In this document: piece by piece, positions 15,743 through 23,667 of the stretch
Numbering within the stretch: position 1 is the stretch's first letter
Layout: every line of letters starts with the position of its first letter
Source of the DNA: Ruminococcus sp. UBA3286
GTDB lineage: Bacteria; Bacillota; Clostridia; Oscillospirales; Ruminococcaceae
NCBI GenBank assembly: GCA_002362135.1
Contig: DETO01000002.1
Location: forward strand, 3,868 to 49,969
DNA length: 46,102 nt
Reading direction: 5' to 3'
Made by a program: the position numbers and the translations under genes
The notes under the pieces: model-generated
What the model was told of the DNA's origin: nothing
What the model saw: only the letters and a program-made list of their open reading frames with translations
Databases searched by the model: none

Positions 15743-18187
15743 TTATACGCCTGCATCGCCGTTCAAGTCAGCGTAAAAGGCAATTTTTTTCATCTCGTTC
15801 AGCTTTGCGCCTTCCTTCAGCACAGCGCTGATAAAACCGCGTATTTCCGCATTATTCTTGCATTTCATAATTATTCGCCATCGATATTTGCCGTTCAGTC
15901 TGCCATACGAAGCCTTTATCGGGCCAAGTACCCTGATAGGCGTTTTCGGCTGTAATTCGCGGAGTCTGACGTTCATCAGCTGCAAAACCGTCTCCGCTCC
16001 GATTTTGACTTCATCGTCAATATCGCCCGAAAAACAAAAAATGCACATATCGCACAGCGGCGGAAAAATCATTGCACGGCGTATCGAAATTTCCTCACGG
16101 TAAAAACCTTGATAATCCTGCGCGGCGGCAAGATTCATAATGTAATGATCGGGCATGAAAGTCTGCAATACCGCGCGCCCCTGACGATGACCGCGGCCGC
16201 CTCGCCCAACAACCTGAGTTATAAGTGAAAAAGTTCTCTCATAGCTTCGGAAATCGCCTGCATACAGGGATTTATCTACTGAAAGCACTCCCACCAGAGT
16301 AACGTTCGGGAAATCCAGCCCCTTGCCGATCATCTGCGTGCCGACCATAATATCGTACTCGCCGTTTTTAAATGCGGAGAAGCCTTTTTCATAGGAATAT
16401 CGCGAAAAAGTGGTATCCGCATCCATACGCAGGATACGCGCGTCGGGGAAATACATATTCAGCTCGTCTTCCAACCTCTGAGTTCCGAATCCCATACTTT
16501 TCAGCCGTTCCGAGCCGCAATTCGGGCATTTCACAGCAGGTTCGCAGGCAAATCCACAGTAATGGCACATAAGCTTGCCGTTTTTCTTGTGGAATGTCAG
16601 CGGAACTGAGCAATTCGGGCAATATATCGGCTGATAGCAGTCGCAGCAGCTGATTATTGTATGATAGCCGCGCCTGTTCAGAAGTAATATGCTCTGCTCG
16701 CCATTCTGAAGATTCAGATTCATCTCGTCAATAAGAATTCGGCTGAATTCCGTGGGATTTCCGGCAAGCCGCTCCTCATTCATATCGACCGTCGTAACCG
16801 TCGGAAGAGGGCTGCTGCTGTATCTTTTTTTCATTTCGATCAGCTTGTAGATTCCTTTTTCCGCGAGATAGTAGCTTTCAATGGAAGGCGTCGCCGAAGC
16901 CAAAAGAAGCACAGCGCCATGATAAGCGCAGCGTTTTTTGGCTATATCATGGGAATAATACCGCGGCGAACTTTCCGATTTATACGACCGTTCACCCTCT
17001 TCGTCAATAATAATCAGCCCGATATTTTCAACAGGCGCAAAAATAGCGCTTCTCGTACCAATTACTATATCCGCGTCGCCGCGCTTTATTCTTTTATATT
17101 CGTCAAGCCGCTGTCCCAATGAAAGACCGCTGTGAATCACCGCGACCCGTTCGCCGAACAGTGCGCGAAATCGCTTTAAAACCTGCGGCGTCAGACCGAT
17201 TTCAGGTATCAGAAGTATCGCGCGCCGCCCCATTCCGATAGTGTTATATATAAGTTTTTCAAAGACCGCCGTTTTACCGCTTCCGGTCACGCCATGAAGC
17301 AGAAAAACCGCAGGCTTTTTCTCTGATATTTTTGCGAAAACCTCGTCATGCGCAAGCTGCTGCTCCTCCGAAAGCACGGTACTTTCGGGGGTTATCCTCT
17401 CATCAGCTTCGTACTCGACTCCGCGCAGTATCTCCATTTCATATTCCTCGGCAGCTCCGCTTGCGGCAAGCCGCTTTACGACGGATTCTGTAAATCCGCA
17501 CATATAGGCAGTTTCCTTGACGGAAGCCGAACCGCAGCTTTTGAGAAATTCCGCCGCGATCTTCTGTTTCGGAGTCAGCCTGAACGCCGTAGGATCGCTT
17601 AGATATTTTTCGGAAAGCCGAATCATCTTCACAGCCGCATCGCCGACAGCCTGCCTGAAAGTATTATCAACTTTCAGCGCACCGGCATCGATAAGTTCGT
17701 CAACAGCTTTTCTGCCGCATCGGGAAATATGATTCGCCGTCATTTCGGTAATAATGCTGCTGTTGCCCGAACATTTCAGCTTTTCCAGCAAATCGGAAGC
17801 TTCCTCGGAAATTCCCGAAATATCGCGTAAATCCTTAGCAAGTTCAAACTTTTCTTCCGCATGAACGCTCATAGAGGGCGGCAGCATGGTTTTGACTGCG
17901 TCGAAATAGGTGCAGAAAGTCTGGTCACGAAGATATACGGCAAGATCAAGCAGTTCCTCTGAAACGATCGGTTCACTGTCTATCTGCGCCGAAATATTTT
18001 TCAGCCCGCTTTCATCGCTTGCCCGGAGTTCCATTACAACGCCTATTCTGCGCTGATTCCCTCTTCCGAAAGGAACCAGCACACGACAGCCACGCCTGAG
18101 GAGCATACTGTCAGGGACAGAATAGCTGAAAAGCATATCGAATGAATACGCTGTTCCGCTGACGGCAGTTTTCGCAATCAGAGGCAT
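15743..18187 (-). CDS. priA: Primosomal replication restart helicase PriA
   Basis: Reassembles the replisome at stalled forks. The 814 residues contain an N-terminal DNA-binding domain, Walker A GVTGSGKTAVF (about 297-307), motif II IDEEGERSYKSE (about 394-405), a zinc-binding block with eight cysteines (CCDCYQPIYCPNC, then MCHYCGFACE and CPNCGS) and helicase motifs QVVGRGGRG. Motif II reads DEEG; PriA proteins usually have DEEH, so the last residue differs (Gly398). Length is normal. The ATG lies one base after the rpoZ stop, with GAGGA as SD. coaBC, usually located between rpoZ and priA, is absent. Confidence 0.95.
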   Translation of the reverse strand: MPLIAKTAVSGTAYSFDMLFSYSVPDSMLLRRGCRVLVPFGRGNQRRIGVVMELRASDESGLKNISAQIDSEPIVSEELLDLAVYLRDQTFCTYFDAVKTMLPPSMSVHAEEKFELAKDLRDISGISEEASDLLEKLKCSGNSSIITEMTANHISRCGRKAVDELIDAGALKVDNTFRQAVGDAAVKMIRLSEKYLSDPTAFRLTPKQKIAAEFLKSCGSASVKETAYMCGFTESVVKRLAASGAAEEYEMEILRGVEYEADERITPESTVLSEEQQLAHDEVFAKISEKKPAVFLLHGVTGSGKTAVFEKLIYNTIGMGRRAILLIPEIGLTPQVLKRFRALFGERVAVIHSGLSLGQRLDEYKRIKRGDADIVIGTRSAIFAPVENIGLIIIDEEGERSYKSESSPRYYSHDIAKKRCAYHGAVLLLASATPSIESYYLAEKGIYKLIEMKKRYSSSPLPTVTTVDMNEERLAGNPTEFSRILIDEMNLNLQNGEQSILLLNRRGYHTIISCCDCYQPIYCPNCSVPLTFHKKNGKLMCHYCGFACEPAVKCPNCGSERLKSMGFGTQRLEDELNMYFPDARILRMDADTTFSRYSYEKGFSAFKNGEYDIMVGTQMIGKGLDFPNVTLVGVLSVDKSLYAGDFRSYERTFSLITQVVGRGGRGHRQGRAVLQTFMPDHYIMNLAAAQDYQGFYREEISIRRAMIFPPLCDMCIFCFSGDIDDEVKIGAETVLQLMNVRLRELQPKTPIRVLGPIKASYGRLNGKYRWRIIMKCKNNAEIRGFISAVLKEGAKLNEMKKIAFYADLNGDAGV

Positions 18188-18188
18188 A

Positions 18189-18392
18189 TTATTCCTCGTC
18201 TAAAGTGCTGACGATCTTCCATTTTCCGCTTGCAAGCTCCTCAACAGCCGTTTTTACGGGTTTTTCCTCAAGAGTTTTCTGATTTTCATAAAGTTCCTGC
18301 GAAATTTCTCTCGCGCGCTTCGCAACAGCGATAACGAGTGAATAACAACTCTCATTCTTTGAAATTATCTGATTTACTGCCGGTCTAAGCAT
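18189..18392 (-). CDS. rpoZ: RNA polymerase omega subunit
   Basis: A 67-residue omega subunit that helps assemble RNA polymerase by chaperoning beta-prime. MLRPAVNQIISKNESCYSLV and VAKRAREISQEL match the conserved N-terminal helices. The ATG at 18392 follows GAGGTGA by six bases; the TTG two codons earlier would be too close to that SD. It overlaps the 3' end of gmk by eight bases, and the gmk-rpoZ order is general in bacteria. Confidence 0.92.
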   Translation of the reverse strand: MLRPAVNQIISKNESCYSLVIAVAKRAREISQELYENQKTLEEKPVKTAVEELASGKWKIVSTLDEE

Positions 18393-18993
18393 TTTCAATC
18401 ACCTCATCTATAAATTTGCTCTGAACGCTTTTTTTCAGCTGTTCTGCACGAATAACCGCAAAAAAGTCATCAACAGCGTCCTCAAGGGCGTCGTTTACGA
18501 TTATATAGTCGTAATTTGCGGCGTAAGGAAGTTCGTCAAGAGCAGCTTTAACGCGTTTGTCAATAACTTCCTGTGTTTCAGTTCCCCTCTTATTAAGACG
18601 GCGGCGCAGTTCGCCAACGCTTGGGGGAGCGATAAATACCGAAAGCGCGTCGCGCCTTTTTTCCATTACCTTCATTGCGCCCTGCACTTCGATCTCAAGA
18701 ATCACATTGATTCCCGCTTTCAGTCTGTCATCGACCTCGGAAGTGAGAGTACCGTAATAATTGTCGCAGTATCGGGCGTATTCCAGAAATGCGTCCTCAT
18801 CGATCTTCTGCTTGAAGCTTTCGGTCGTAAGGAAATGATAATTCACGCCGTCAACTTCGCCCTCGCGCGGCTGACGGGTTGTGGCTGATACCGAACAATA
18901 AAAACGGTCGTCCTTCAGTATCTCAGCAAGCATAGTACCCTTGCCGCAGCCTGACGGCGCCGAAAATATGATCAGTCTGCCTTCATTCGTCAT
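18385..18993 (-). CDS. gmk: Guanylate kinase
   Basis: Phosphorylates GMP to GDP with ATP. The 202 residues begin MTNEGRLIIFSAPSGCGKGT, containing the P-loop. SATTRQPREGEVDGVNYHF binds GMP, and KRGTETQEVIDKRV forms the lid. The ATG at 18993 is chosen because AGGAGG is eight bases upstream; two in-frame starts further upstream either lie within the SD spacing or in remA. It overlaps the end of remA by 11 bases. Confidence 0.95.
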   Translation of the reverse strand: MTNEGRLIIFSAPSGCGKGTMLAEILKDDRFYCSVSATTRQPREGEVDGVNYHFLTTESFKQKIDEDAFLEYARYCDNYYGTLTSEVDDRLKAGINVILEIEVQGAMKVMEKRRDALSVFIAPPSVGELRRRLNKRGTETQEVIDKRVKAALDELPYAANYDYIIVNDALEDAVDDFFAVIRAEQLKKSVQSKFIDEVIENA

Positions 18994-19240
18994 CGACATT
19001 ACCTCCTGTTTCATTTATTCTTGCAGCAAGAGTTTCCGTGATAAGCGAGGACAGGATAATATGACCGCTATCCATGATTATCACCGCTCTTGTTTTTCTG
19101 CCGTATGTGGCGTCGATCGCCCTGCCGTCGTCCTTAGCCTCCTGAATAAGCCTTTTTATCGGGGCTGAATCAGGGCTGACGATAGTAACTATTCTTGCCG
19201 CGGAAATCATATTCCCGTAGCCGATATTTATCAATTTCAT
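18983..19240 (-). CDS. remA: RemA-like regulator (DUF370)
   Basis: An 85-residue RemA/YlzA-family protein. In B. subtilis RemA is a ring-forming DNA-binding activator of biofilm matrix and osmoprotection genes. KLINIGYGNMISAARIVTIV and SPDSAPIKRLIQEAKDDG, then TRAVIIMDSGHIILSS, are close to the family consensus. Placement between yicC and gmk is conserved. The role in this organism is unknown; regulation of surface or matrix genes is only an analogy. Confidence 0.92.
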   Translation of the reverse strand: MKLINIGYGNMISAARIVTIVSPDSAPIKRLIQEAKDDGRAIDATYGRKTRAVIIMDSGHIILSSLITETLAARINETGGNVDDE

Positions 19241-19243
19241 AAA

Positions 19244-20122
19244 TCACTCTATATTCTGAATCTGCTCGCGAATCTTTTCCAATTCCGCTTTCATGTCCAC
19301 CACAAGCTTGGTAATATCGAGATCCTGCGCCTTTGAGCCGATAGTATTAACTTCGCGGTTCATTTCCTGCACAAGAAAATCGAGTTTTCTGCCGATTGGA
19401 TCTTTTGAATCCATCATATCCAGAAGCTGAGAAATATGACTTTTCAGGCGGACTGTTTCCTCGTCAACGGCTATTTTTTCGGCGAAAATGGCAGCTTCCG
19501 TCAGAATCCGCTGCTGATCGATATCCTTGCCTTCAAGAACGTCGCTGAGTTTGCGGAATAATCTTTCGCGGTAATTCTCAACTGTCTGCGGTGAGATTTT
19601 CTCGACCTCAGCAACCATTTCCAGAATAAGCTGAGATTTTTCAAGAACGTCGCTGCGGAGTTTTTCGCCCTCGACGCTTCTCATCGCCACAAATTTTTCA
19701 ATAGCCTCAAAAGCGACTTCCTCAACATCTTTCCAGACTTGTTCCTCATCATCGGGAGTTTTCTGCACATTAAAAATATCCGGAAGCTTGATAAGCTTGG
19801 ACAGCGTGAGATCATCTTCGACTCCCAATTCGTCAGCAGCGCCCCTGAGCGCCGAAATATAGCCGAGAGCCGCCCCTTTATTTATCGCGATCTCCGTATC
19901 TTTGCCCTCGATATTATTAATAGTTACATTCACATCGACTTTGCCGCGTGAGATTTTCTGTTTAAGCAGCCCCTTTAATTTTTCATCGATATAATTATAG
20001 GTTCTGGGAATTCTCGAAGAATACTCATAATATCTATGATTTACGGAACGAATCTCGACGAGAATATCTCTGCCGTTGAGTATTTTTTGTGCGCGGCCAT
20101 AGCCTGTCATACTTTTTAGCAC
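19244..20122 (-). CDS. YicC/YloC family endoribonuclease
   Basis: A 292-residue YicC/YloC protein, a family with endoribonuclease activity on small RNAs and mRNA. The N-terminus LKSMTGYGRAQ and the SVNHRYYEYSSRIPR segment are characteristic. The C-terminal DUF1732 part ends GRKLDFLVQEMNREVNTIGSKAQD. I chose the GTG at 20122, giving MLKSMTGYGRA, because AAGGAAGAAGG precedes it and other family members start this way. An ATG at 20161 lies only about 13 bases after the predicted transcription start and has no SD. It is the first gene of the operon leading to gmk, priA and prkC. Confidence 0.9.
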   Translation of the reverse strand: MLKSMTGYGRAQKILNGRDILVEIRSVNHRYYEYSSRIPRTYNYIDEKLKGLLKQKISRGKVDVNVTINNIEGKDTEIAINKGAALGYISALRGAADELGVEDDLTLSKLIKLPDIFNVQKTPDDEEQVWKDVEEVAFEAIEKFVAMRSVEGEKLRSDVLEKSQLILEMVAEVEKISPQTVENYRERLFRKLSDVLEGKDIDQQRILTEAAIFAEKIAVDEETVRLKSHISQLLDMMDSKDPIGRKLDFLVQEMNREVNTIGSKAQDLDITKLVVDMKAELEKIREQIQNIE

Positions 20123-20180
20123 CCAATCGCCTTCTTCCTTTTTATTACGATTCCTATTCATCGCATAATGATACTATTAT

Positions 20181-20209
20181 ATTATAACACAACCGCCGGA
20201 ATTTTGCAA
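20181..20209 (-). promoter_or_regulatory. Promoter of the yicC-remA-gmk operon
   Basis: On the minus strand TTGCAA (20204-20209), 17 bases, TATAAT (20181-20186). It would start the long operon that continues to spoVM. Confidence 0.75.
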
Positions 20210-20242
20210 GTGTTTTCCAAAAAGACATAGTAGAAAAAAAGC

Positions 20243-20276
20243 AAAAAAAGACTGCCGAAATTGGCAGTCTTTTTTA
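20243..20276. terminator. Terminator downstream of the first GH9 gene
   Basis: AAAAAAGACTGCC, GAAATT loop, GGCAGTCTTTTTT: a long AT-flanked stem (20244-20256 with 20263-20275) with U-tracts on both strands. It ends the minus-strand GH9 transcript just before the yicC promoter. Confidence 0.9.
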
Positions 20277-20304
20277 TTTTCAGCAAATTATATTTGCATT
20301 CAAA

Positions 20305-23300
20305 TTATTCTGTTACAGGGAAATCGCTCTGCTTGTAAATGCCGGCATCCATCTTCTGGATTGCGAGAGCATCAAGAGCAGTTACACCGTCGCCGTTGTT
20401 AGCGCAGTCAGCGTTCTTCATACCCTTATCTGTAAGCTTATATTCATCCTTATTTGTGAGGTACTGGAGGATGAGAGTTGCGTCAGCGATCTCAACCTTG
20501 CCGTCAACGTTGGCGTCACCCCAAAGGATCTTATCGTCATCCGAACCGGAAGGAGTAGTAGGCTTTGTAGGCTTAACATCGCCGGAAGCGTCAGCTGCTT
20601 CATCCTGCATGAATGATGCGATCCAAGCAAGAGGAGCGTTCCAGTTGATCGTTACCTCGTTTGTAGACCAAGCTTCGATAGAGTCAACAAAGCATCTCTG
20701 TGACGGATTTGTAGGATCACCGGGAACGAAAGCAAGAGCACGTACATAAGGATCCTGGAGACCTGCGTTAGGACCGCCGGAAAGGATTCCGTCAGGAGCC
20801 ATAGGCAGAGTCTTGTCAAGTTCGTAAGACCAGTATCTGTGGTGAGGATTCTTCTCCATGTAAGTACCATAACCTGTTACGAAGGAGAATGAAAGCGGGT
20901 TTGTACCAAAGAGGTAGTCAAGAGCCGTTGATACACCGTTCATATACTTAATGTCATTGTCAATATCGTAAGCATAAGCCATAACGATACAGTTGTTGAT
21001 TACCATGGAGTTTGAACCCCACTCGTAACCCTTGATCCAAACATCAGGATCGAGGTTGTTAGGATCGTTGTAAGCCTCTGCGGGAGCCTTATAAGGTATA
21101 CCGTAGCCCTGCTCATTTTCGATATCGATATACTCATCAGCAGCTGTCTTGATAGCGGACTGAACCTTTGCAAGTTCGTCAGCTGAGATATAGTCGCCGT
21201 GGAGTGCAAGTGAGAGAGTACCTGCGGAAGCAGTATTTCCCCAGTTGAAGGATGTGTAAGAACCGTCCTTGTTTTCACCGCCGACCATTCTTGTATTACA
21301 TTTGTAAGCGTACTCAGACTCATCAATTACCTTCTTGAACTCTGCTGCAATGTCATCCTTGCCCATAGCCTTAGCAGAAAGGTAGATTTCGCAAGCTGCC
21401 CAGTATGCGTCGTCCAGTACGTTGTTATCGCCGTAAGGTCCGCCGCCCTTTGCCTGCCACATAGGAGCATAGAGTGAATCCTCTCTGATCTCTTCCTTGG
21501 GGCATTTACAATTCAGTGTAGGATGTGTTGTCGTTGTATCATCATAAGGATAGTAGTTGTCCTTATATGCCTTGAATGCATCAACAGCGGTTGTGAGGTA
21601 ATTTTCAGCCTTAGCGCTGTCATATTCATTCCAAAGTCTTGCAGCCTGACCTGCACAAGCAGAATAGTTAAGTGTAGCAGCAAACGTCGGAGGCTTTACA
21701 ATACGGGTAGTTTCCCATTCTGTTTCATAGTCCCACGGTCTCGTAGCAAGACCTGTCCACTTATGGTCGTGGAGCTTGTGGTAGTAAAGACCTTCGTACT
21801 TGCCCCATGCGCTGTCGCTTGAAGTAACCTTCATCTGAGCGATCCAGTCAAGTTCAACTGCTGCTTCATCAAGAACGTCAGGAACCTTGTTGCCTGCTTC
21901 AGGAATAACAACTGTACCTGAACCGTCAGCAAACTTAGCCTTGCCCTCTTCTGTCTGAATAGCTCTCTCATACATATTCTGGAGAGTCCAGATAGAGATA
22001 CCGCCGTTTACAACGTATTTACCGTGGTCGCCGGCGTCGTACCAACCGCCGTTAGCAGTAAGAGTACCGCACTTGTAAGTACCGGTTGCTTCTTCCTTAG
22101 AAGAATACTCGTTCTTCCAGATCTTCTGGATAGCAGCCGTATCGGTCTTGTGACCGCCCTTATGACCCATGCCTGTACCCTTGCCGTCAGAGCCGCCTGA
22201 TGTACAGTACTGATCTTCAATATCAACACCTGAACGGTTCTGATAGAAGTAGTTCATTGCATTTGTAAGCATATTGTGGCTCTCATCATAGTAGATGTTG
22301 TCGCCGATATTGAACTCGAAAGATCTCCAGTCCTCTCCGCGAATCTGGATATAGTATCTGCCGGGAGTTGTGAATTCAGAGAAATCAAGCTTGCAAACGC
22401 TGTCGGCAGAATCTCCGTCATGCATAGGAGCAGTAGATTCACCTGTCCATACAGCCTCGCCTGTTTTAGCGTCGCATACGTCGAATTTGTATGTACCGCT
22501 GAGAGCGATCTTTGTAGCGTTAGGCAGAACGTCGCCCTGGTTATCGCCGAGAACAGCAACCTTGGACAGATTCGGATAGTAACCGATCTGGTTTACGGAA
22601 ACGAAGTTAACATTTTTGCCGTTCTTGAGAACCTGTCTCTTTGTTTCCTCTGAGAAGTTAGCGCCGTAGTCACGGTTTGTTGCGCCAAACGAGTTAGAAG
22701 GATCTGCATCGCAGTCATCGCATGTCGTACAAATGATGGACATATCGTCAAACCAAAGTTCGTCGCCTTCCTGAGCATTACCGCCGTAGCCGCGGGAATC
22801 CTTTCCATAGTGGAACGTCCACTCCATACCTTCAAGATCCTTAGTAGGCTTGAAAGTACCGGAGAATTCCTGATACTCAGTAGTCAGCTTAACAGCGCTT
22901 CCCCACTGACCGCCCATGTGAGGTCCCATGTGCATATCGCCTGAATTGCCGTCAAGCTCGAAATATTCTTCCATTGTTCCGCCGATCTCACCGATCTTGG
23001 AACAAAGCTCCATGCCGTTTCTCTTTGCCTTTACCTTAAAGCTTACTTTGTATTCGTGGCCTGCCTTGAAGTTGAGGTTTCTGTGACGGAACTGAAGATC
23101 CCACTTAGCCTTTTCGCCGCCCTCCGGAACCTTTACTGTAATGTGAAATGCTTTGTCTTCAAGTCTGAAGTCCTGCTTAGCAGGTGATGTTTCACAAGTG
23201 TGCCAAGGAAGCGCCTTATCCGTAAAAGATGTTTCGCCAAGTACCTGACCTGCGGAAGCGCTCATAGGAGCGATAACGCCGGTAACGGCTGTAGCGAGCA

Positions 23301-23352
23301 TAGCAGCAGACATAAGACTTCCGGCAATAGCCTTAGTAATTTTCTTGTGCAT
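20305..23352 (-). CDS. Cellulosomal GH9 cellulase with CBM4-like module, Ig-like domain and type I dockerin
   Basis: A secreted 1015-residue enzyme. The signal peptide ends at ASA/G (34/35). A CBM4/9-type module lies at about 36-207, a linker at 208-245, the N-terminal Ig-like (CelD_N) domain at about 247-345, and the GH9 (alpha/alpha)6 barrel at about 355-915. GH9 residues visible are the DAGD motif (439-442, catalytic base region), PHHRYW (836-841) and the general acid Glu899 in NEVTINWNAPL. A Thr/Pro linker leads to the dockerin (about 944-1010). It should cut cellulose or beta-glucan and dock to a scaffoldin. The ATG at 23352 follows GGGAGGG. Codons strongly favour AAG, TTC, AAC and TAC, suggesting high expression. 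Confidence 0.95.
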   Translation of the reverse strand: MHKKITKAIAGSLMSAAMLATAVTGVIAPMSASAGQVLGETSFTDKALPWHTCETSPAKQDFRLEDKAFHITVKVPEGGEKAKWDLQFRHRNLNFKAGHEYKVSFKVKAKRNGMELCSKIGEIGGTMEEYFELDGNSGDMHMGPHMGGQWGSAVKLTTEYQEFSGTFKPTKDLEGMEWTFHYGKDSRGYGGNAQEGDELWFDDMSIICTTCDDCDADPSNSFGATNRDYGANFSEETKRQVLKNGKNVNFVSVNQIGYYPNLSKVAVLGDNQGDVLPNATKIALSGTYKFDVCDAKTGEAVWTGESTAPMHDGDSADSVCKLDFSEFTTPGRYYIQIRGEDWRSFEFNIGDNIYYDESHNMLTNAMNYFYQNRSGVDIEDQYCTSGGSDGKGTGMGHKGGHKTDTAAIQKIWKNEYSSKEEATGTYKCGTLTANGGWYDAGDHGKYVVNGGISIWTLQNMYERAIQTEEGKAKFADGSGTVVIPEAGNKVPDVLDEAAVELDWIAQMKVTSSDSAWGKYEGLYYHKLHDHKWTGLATRPWDYETEWETTRIVKPPTFAATLNYSACAGQAARLWNEYDSAKAENYLTTAVDAFKAYKDNYYPYDDTTTTHPTLNCKCPKEEIREDSLYAPMWQAKGGGPYGDNNVLDDAYWAACEIYLSAKAMGKDDIAAEFKKVIDESEYAYKCNTRMVGGENKDGSYTSFNWGNTASAGTLSLALHGDYISADELAKVQSAIKTAADEYIDIENEQGYGIPYKAPAEAYNDPNNLDPDVWIKGYEWGSNSMVINNCIVMAYAYDIDNDIKYMNGVSTALDYLFGTNPLSFSFVTGYGTYMEKNPHHRYWSYELDKTLPMAPDGILSGGPNAGLQDPYVRALAFVPGDPTNPSQRCFVDSIEAWSTNEVTINWNAPLAWIASFMQDEAADASGDVKPTKPTTPSGSDDDKILWGDANVDGKVEIADATLILQYLTNKDEYKLTDKGMKNADCANNGDGVTALDALAIQKMDAGIYKQSDFPVTE

Positions 23353-23391
23353 TTTATACCCTCCCAAAAAATATAAATATAAATTTTATAA

Positions 23392-23415
23392 CGCAATGCC
23401 AGTGCATACATTGCG
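23392..23415 (-). promoter_or_regulatory. Hairpin in the 5' leader of the CBM4-GH9 gene
   Basis: CGCAATG (23392-23398) and CATTGCG (23409-23415) form a perfect 7-bp stem around a 10-base loop, about 40 bases before the start codon. It could stabilise the mRNA or bind a regulator. Confidence 0.45.
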
Positions 23416-23491
23416 GTTATATGTATGAATCAAGCCGAGCAGCAGCCCATGATCATTCATTGGGCTTGCACCTGCATTACTCGTTATCTTT

Positions 23492-23520
23492 ATTATATTA
23501 TATTCGCGCATAAATGTAAA
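23492..23520 (-). promoter_or_regulatory. Promoter of the CBM4-GH9 gene
   Basis: On the minus strand TTTACA (23515-23520), 17 bases, TATAAT (23492-23497). Transcription would start near 23485, giving a leader of about 130 bases. Confidence 0.75.
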
Positions 23521-23599
23521 TAGCTTTCCAAAAATTCGTGTATTTCTATAATATAACAGGCTCATATTTGTGCATCTTGCCAAAAATTCACCAAACGCC

Positions 23600-23621
23600 A
23601 AAAGGAGCGCACGCCCCTTTT
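23600..23621 (-). terminator. Terminator of the GH9-CBM3c gene
   Basis: On the minus strand AAAAGGGGC, GTGC loop, GCTCCTTTT (nine pairs, one G-T wobble) about 47 bases after the stop codon. The U-tract is short. Confidence 0.6.
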
Positions 23622-23667
23622 GCGTCTGATTTGTGAATAAATCAATTCTTTATCATAAAACTGTTCG

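Larger units (their letters stand above)
23353..23667. other. Intergenic region between the two GH9 genes
   Basis: These 315 bases hold the terminator of the upstream GH9 gene (23600-23621), a promoter (23492-23520), and a roughly 130-base leader for the downstream GH9 gene with a hairpin (23392-23415). A smaller GCCCA/TGGGC pair near 23454-23465 lies in the leader. A 71-codon open frame here lacks an SD and family features. Confidence 0.7.

Noticed and set aside
23386..23601. A 71-codon frame on the minus strand between the two GH9 genes
   Set aside because: It overlaps the predicted promoter and leader of the downstream GH9 gene, has no SD, and shows no recognisable features.
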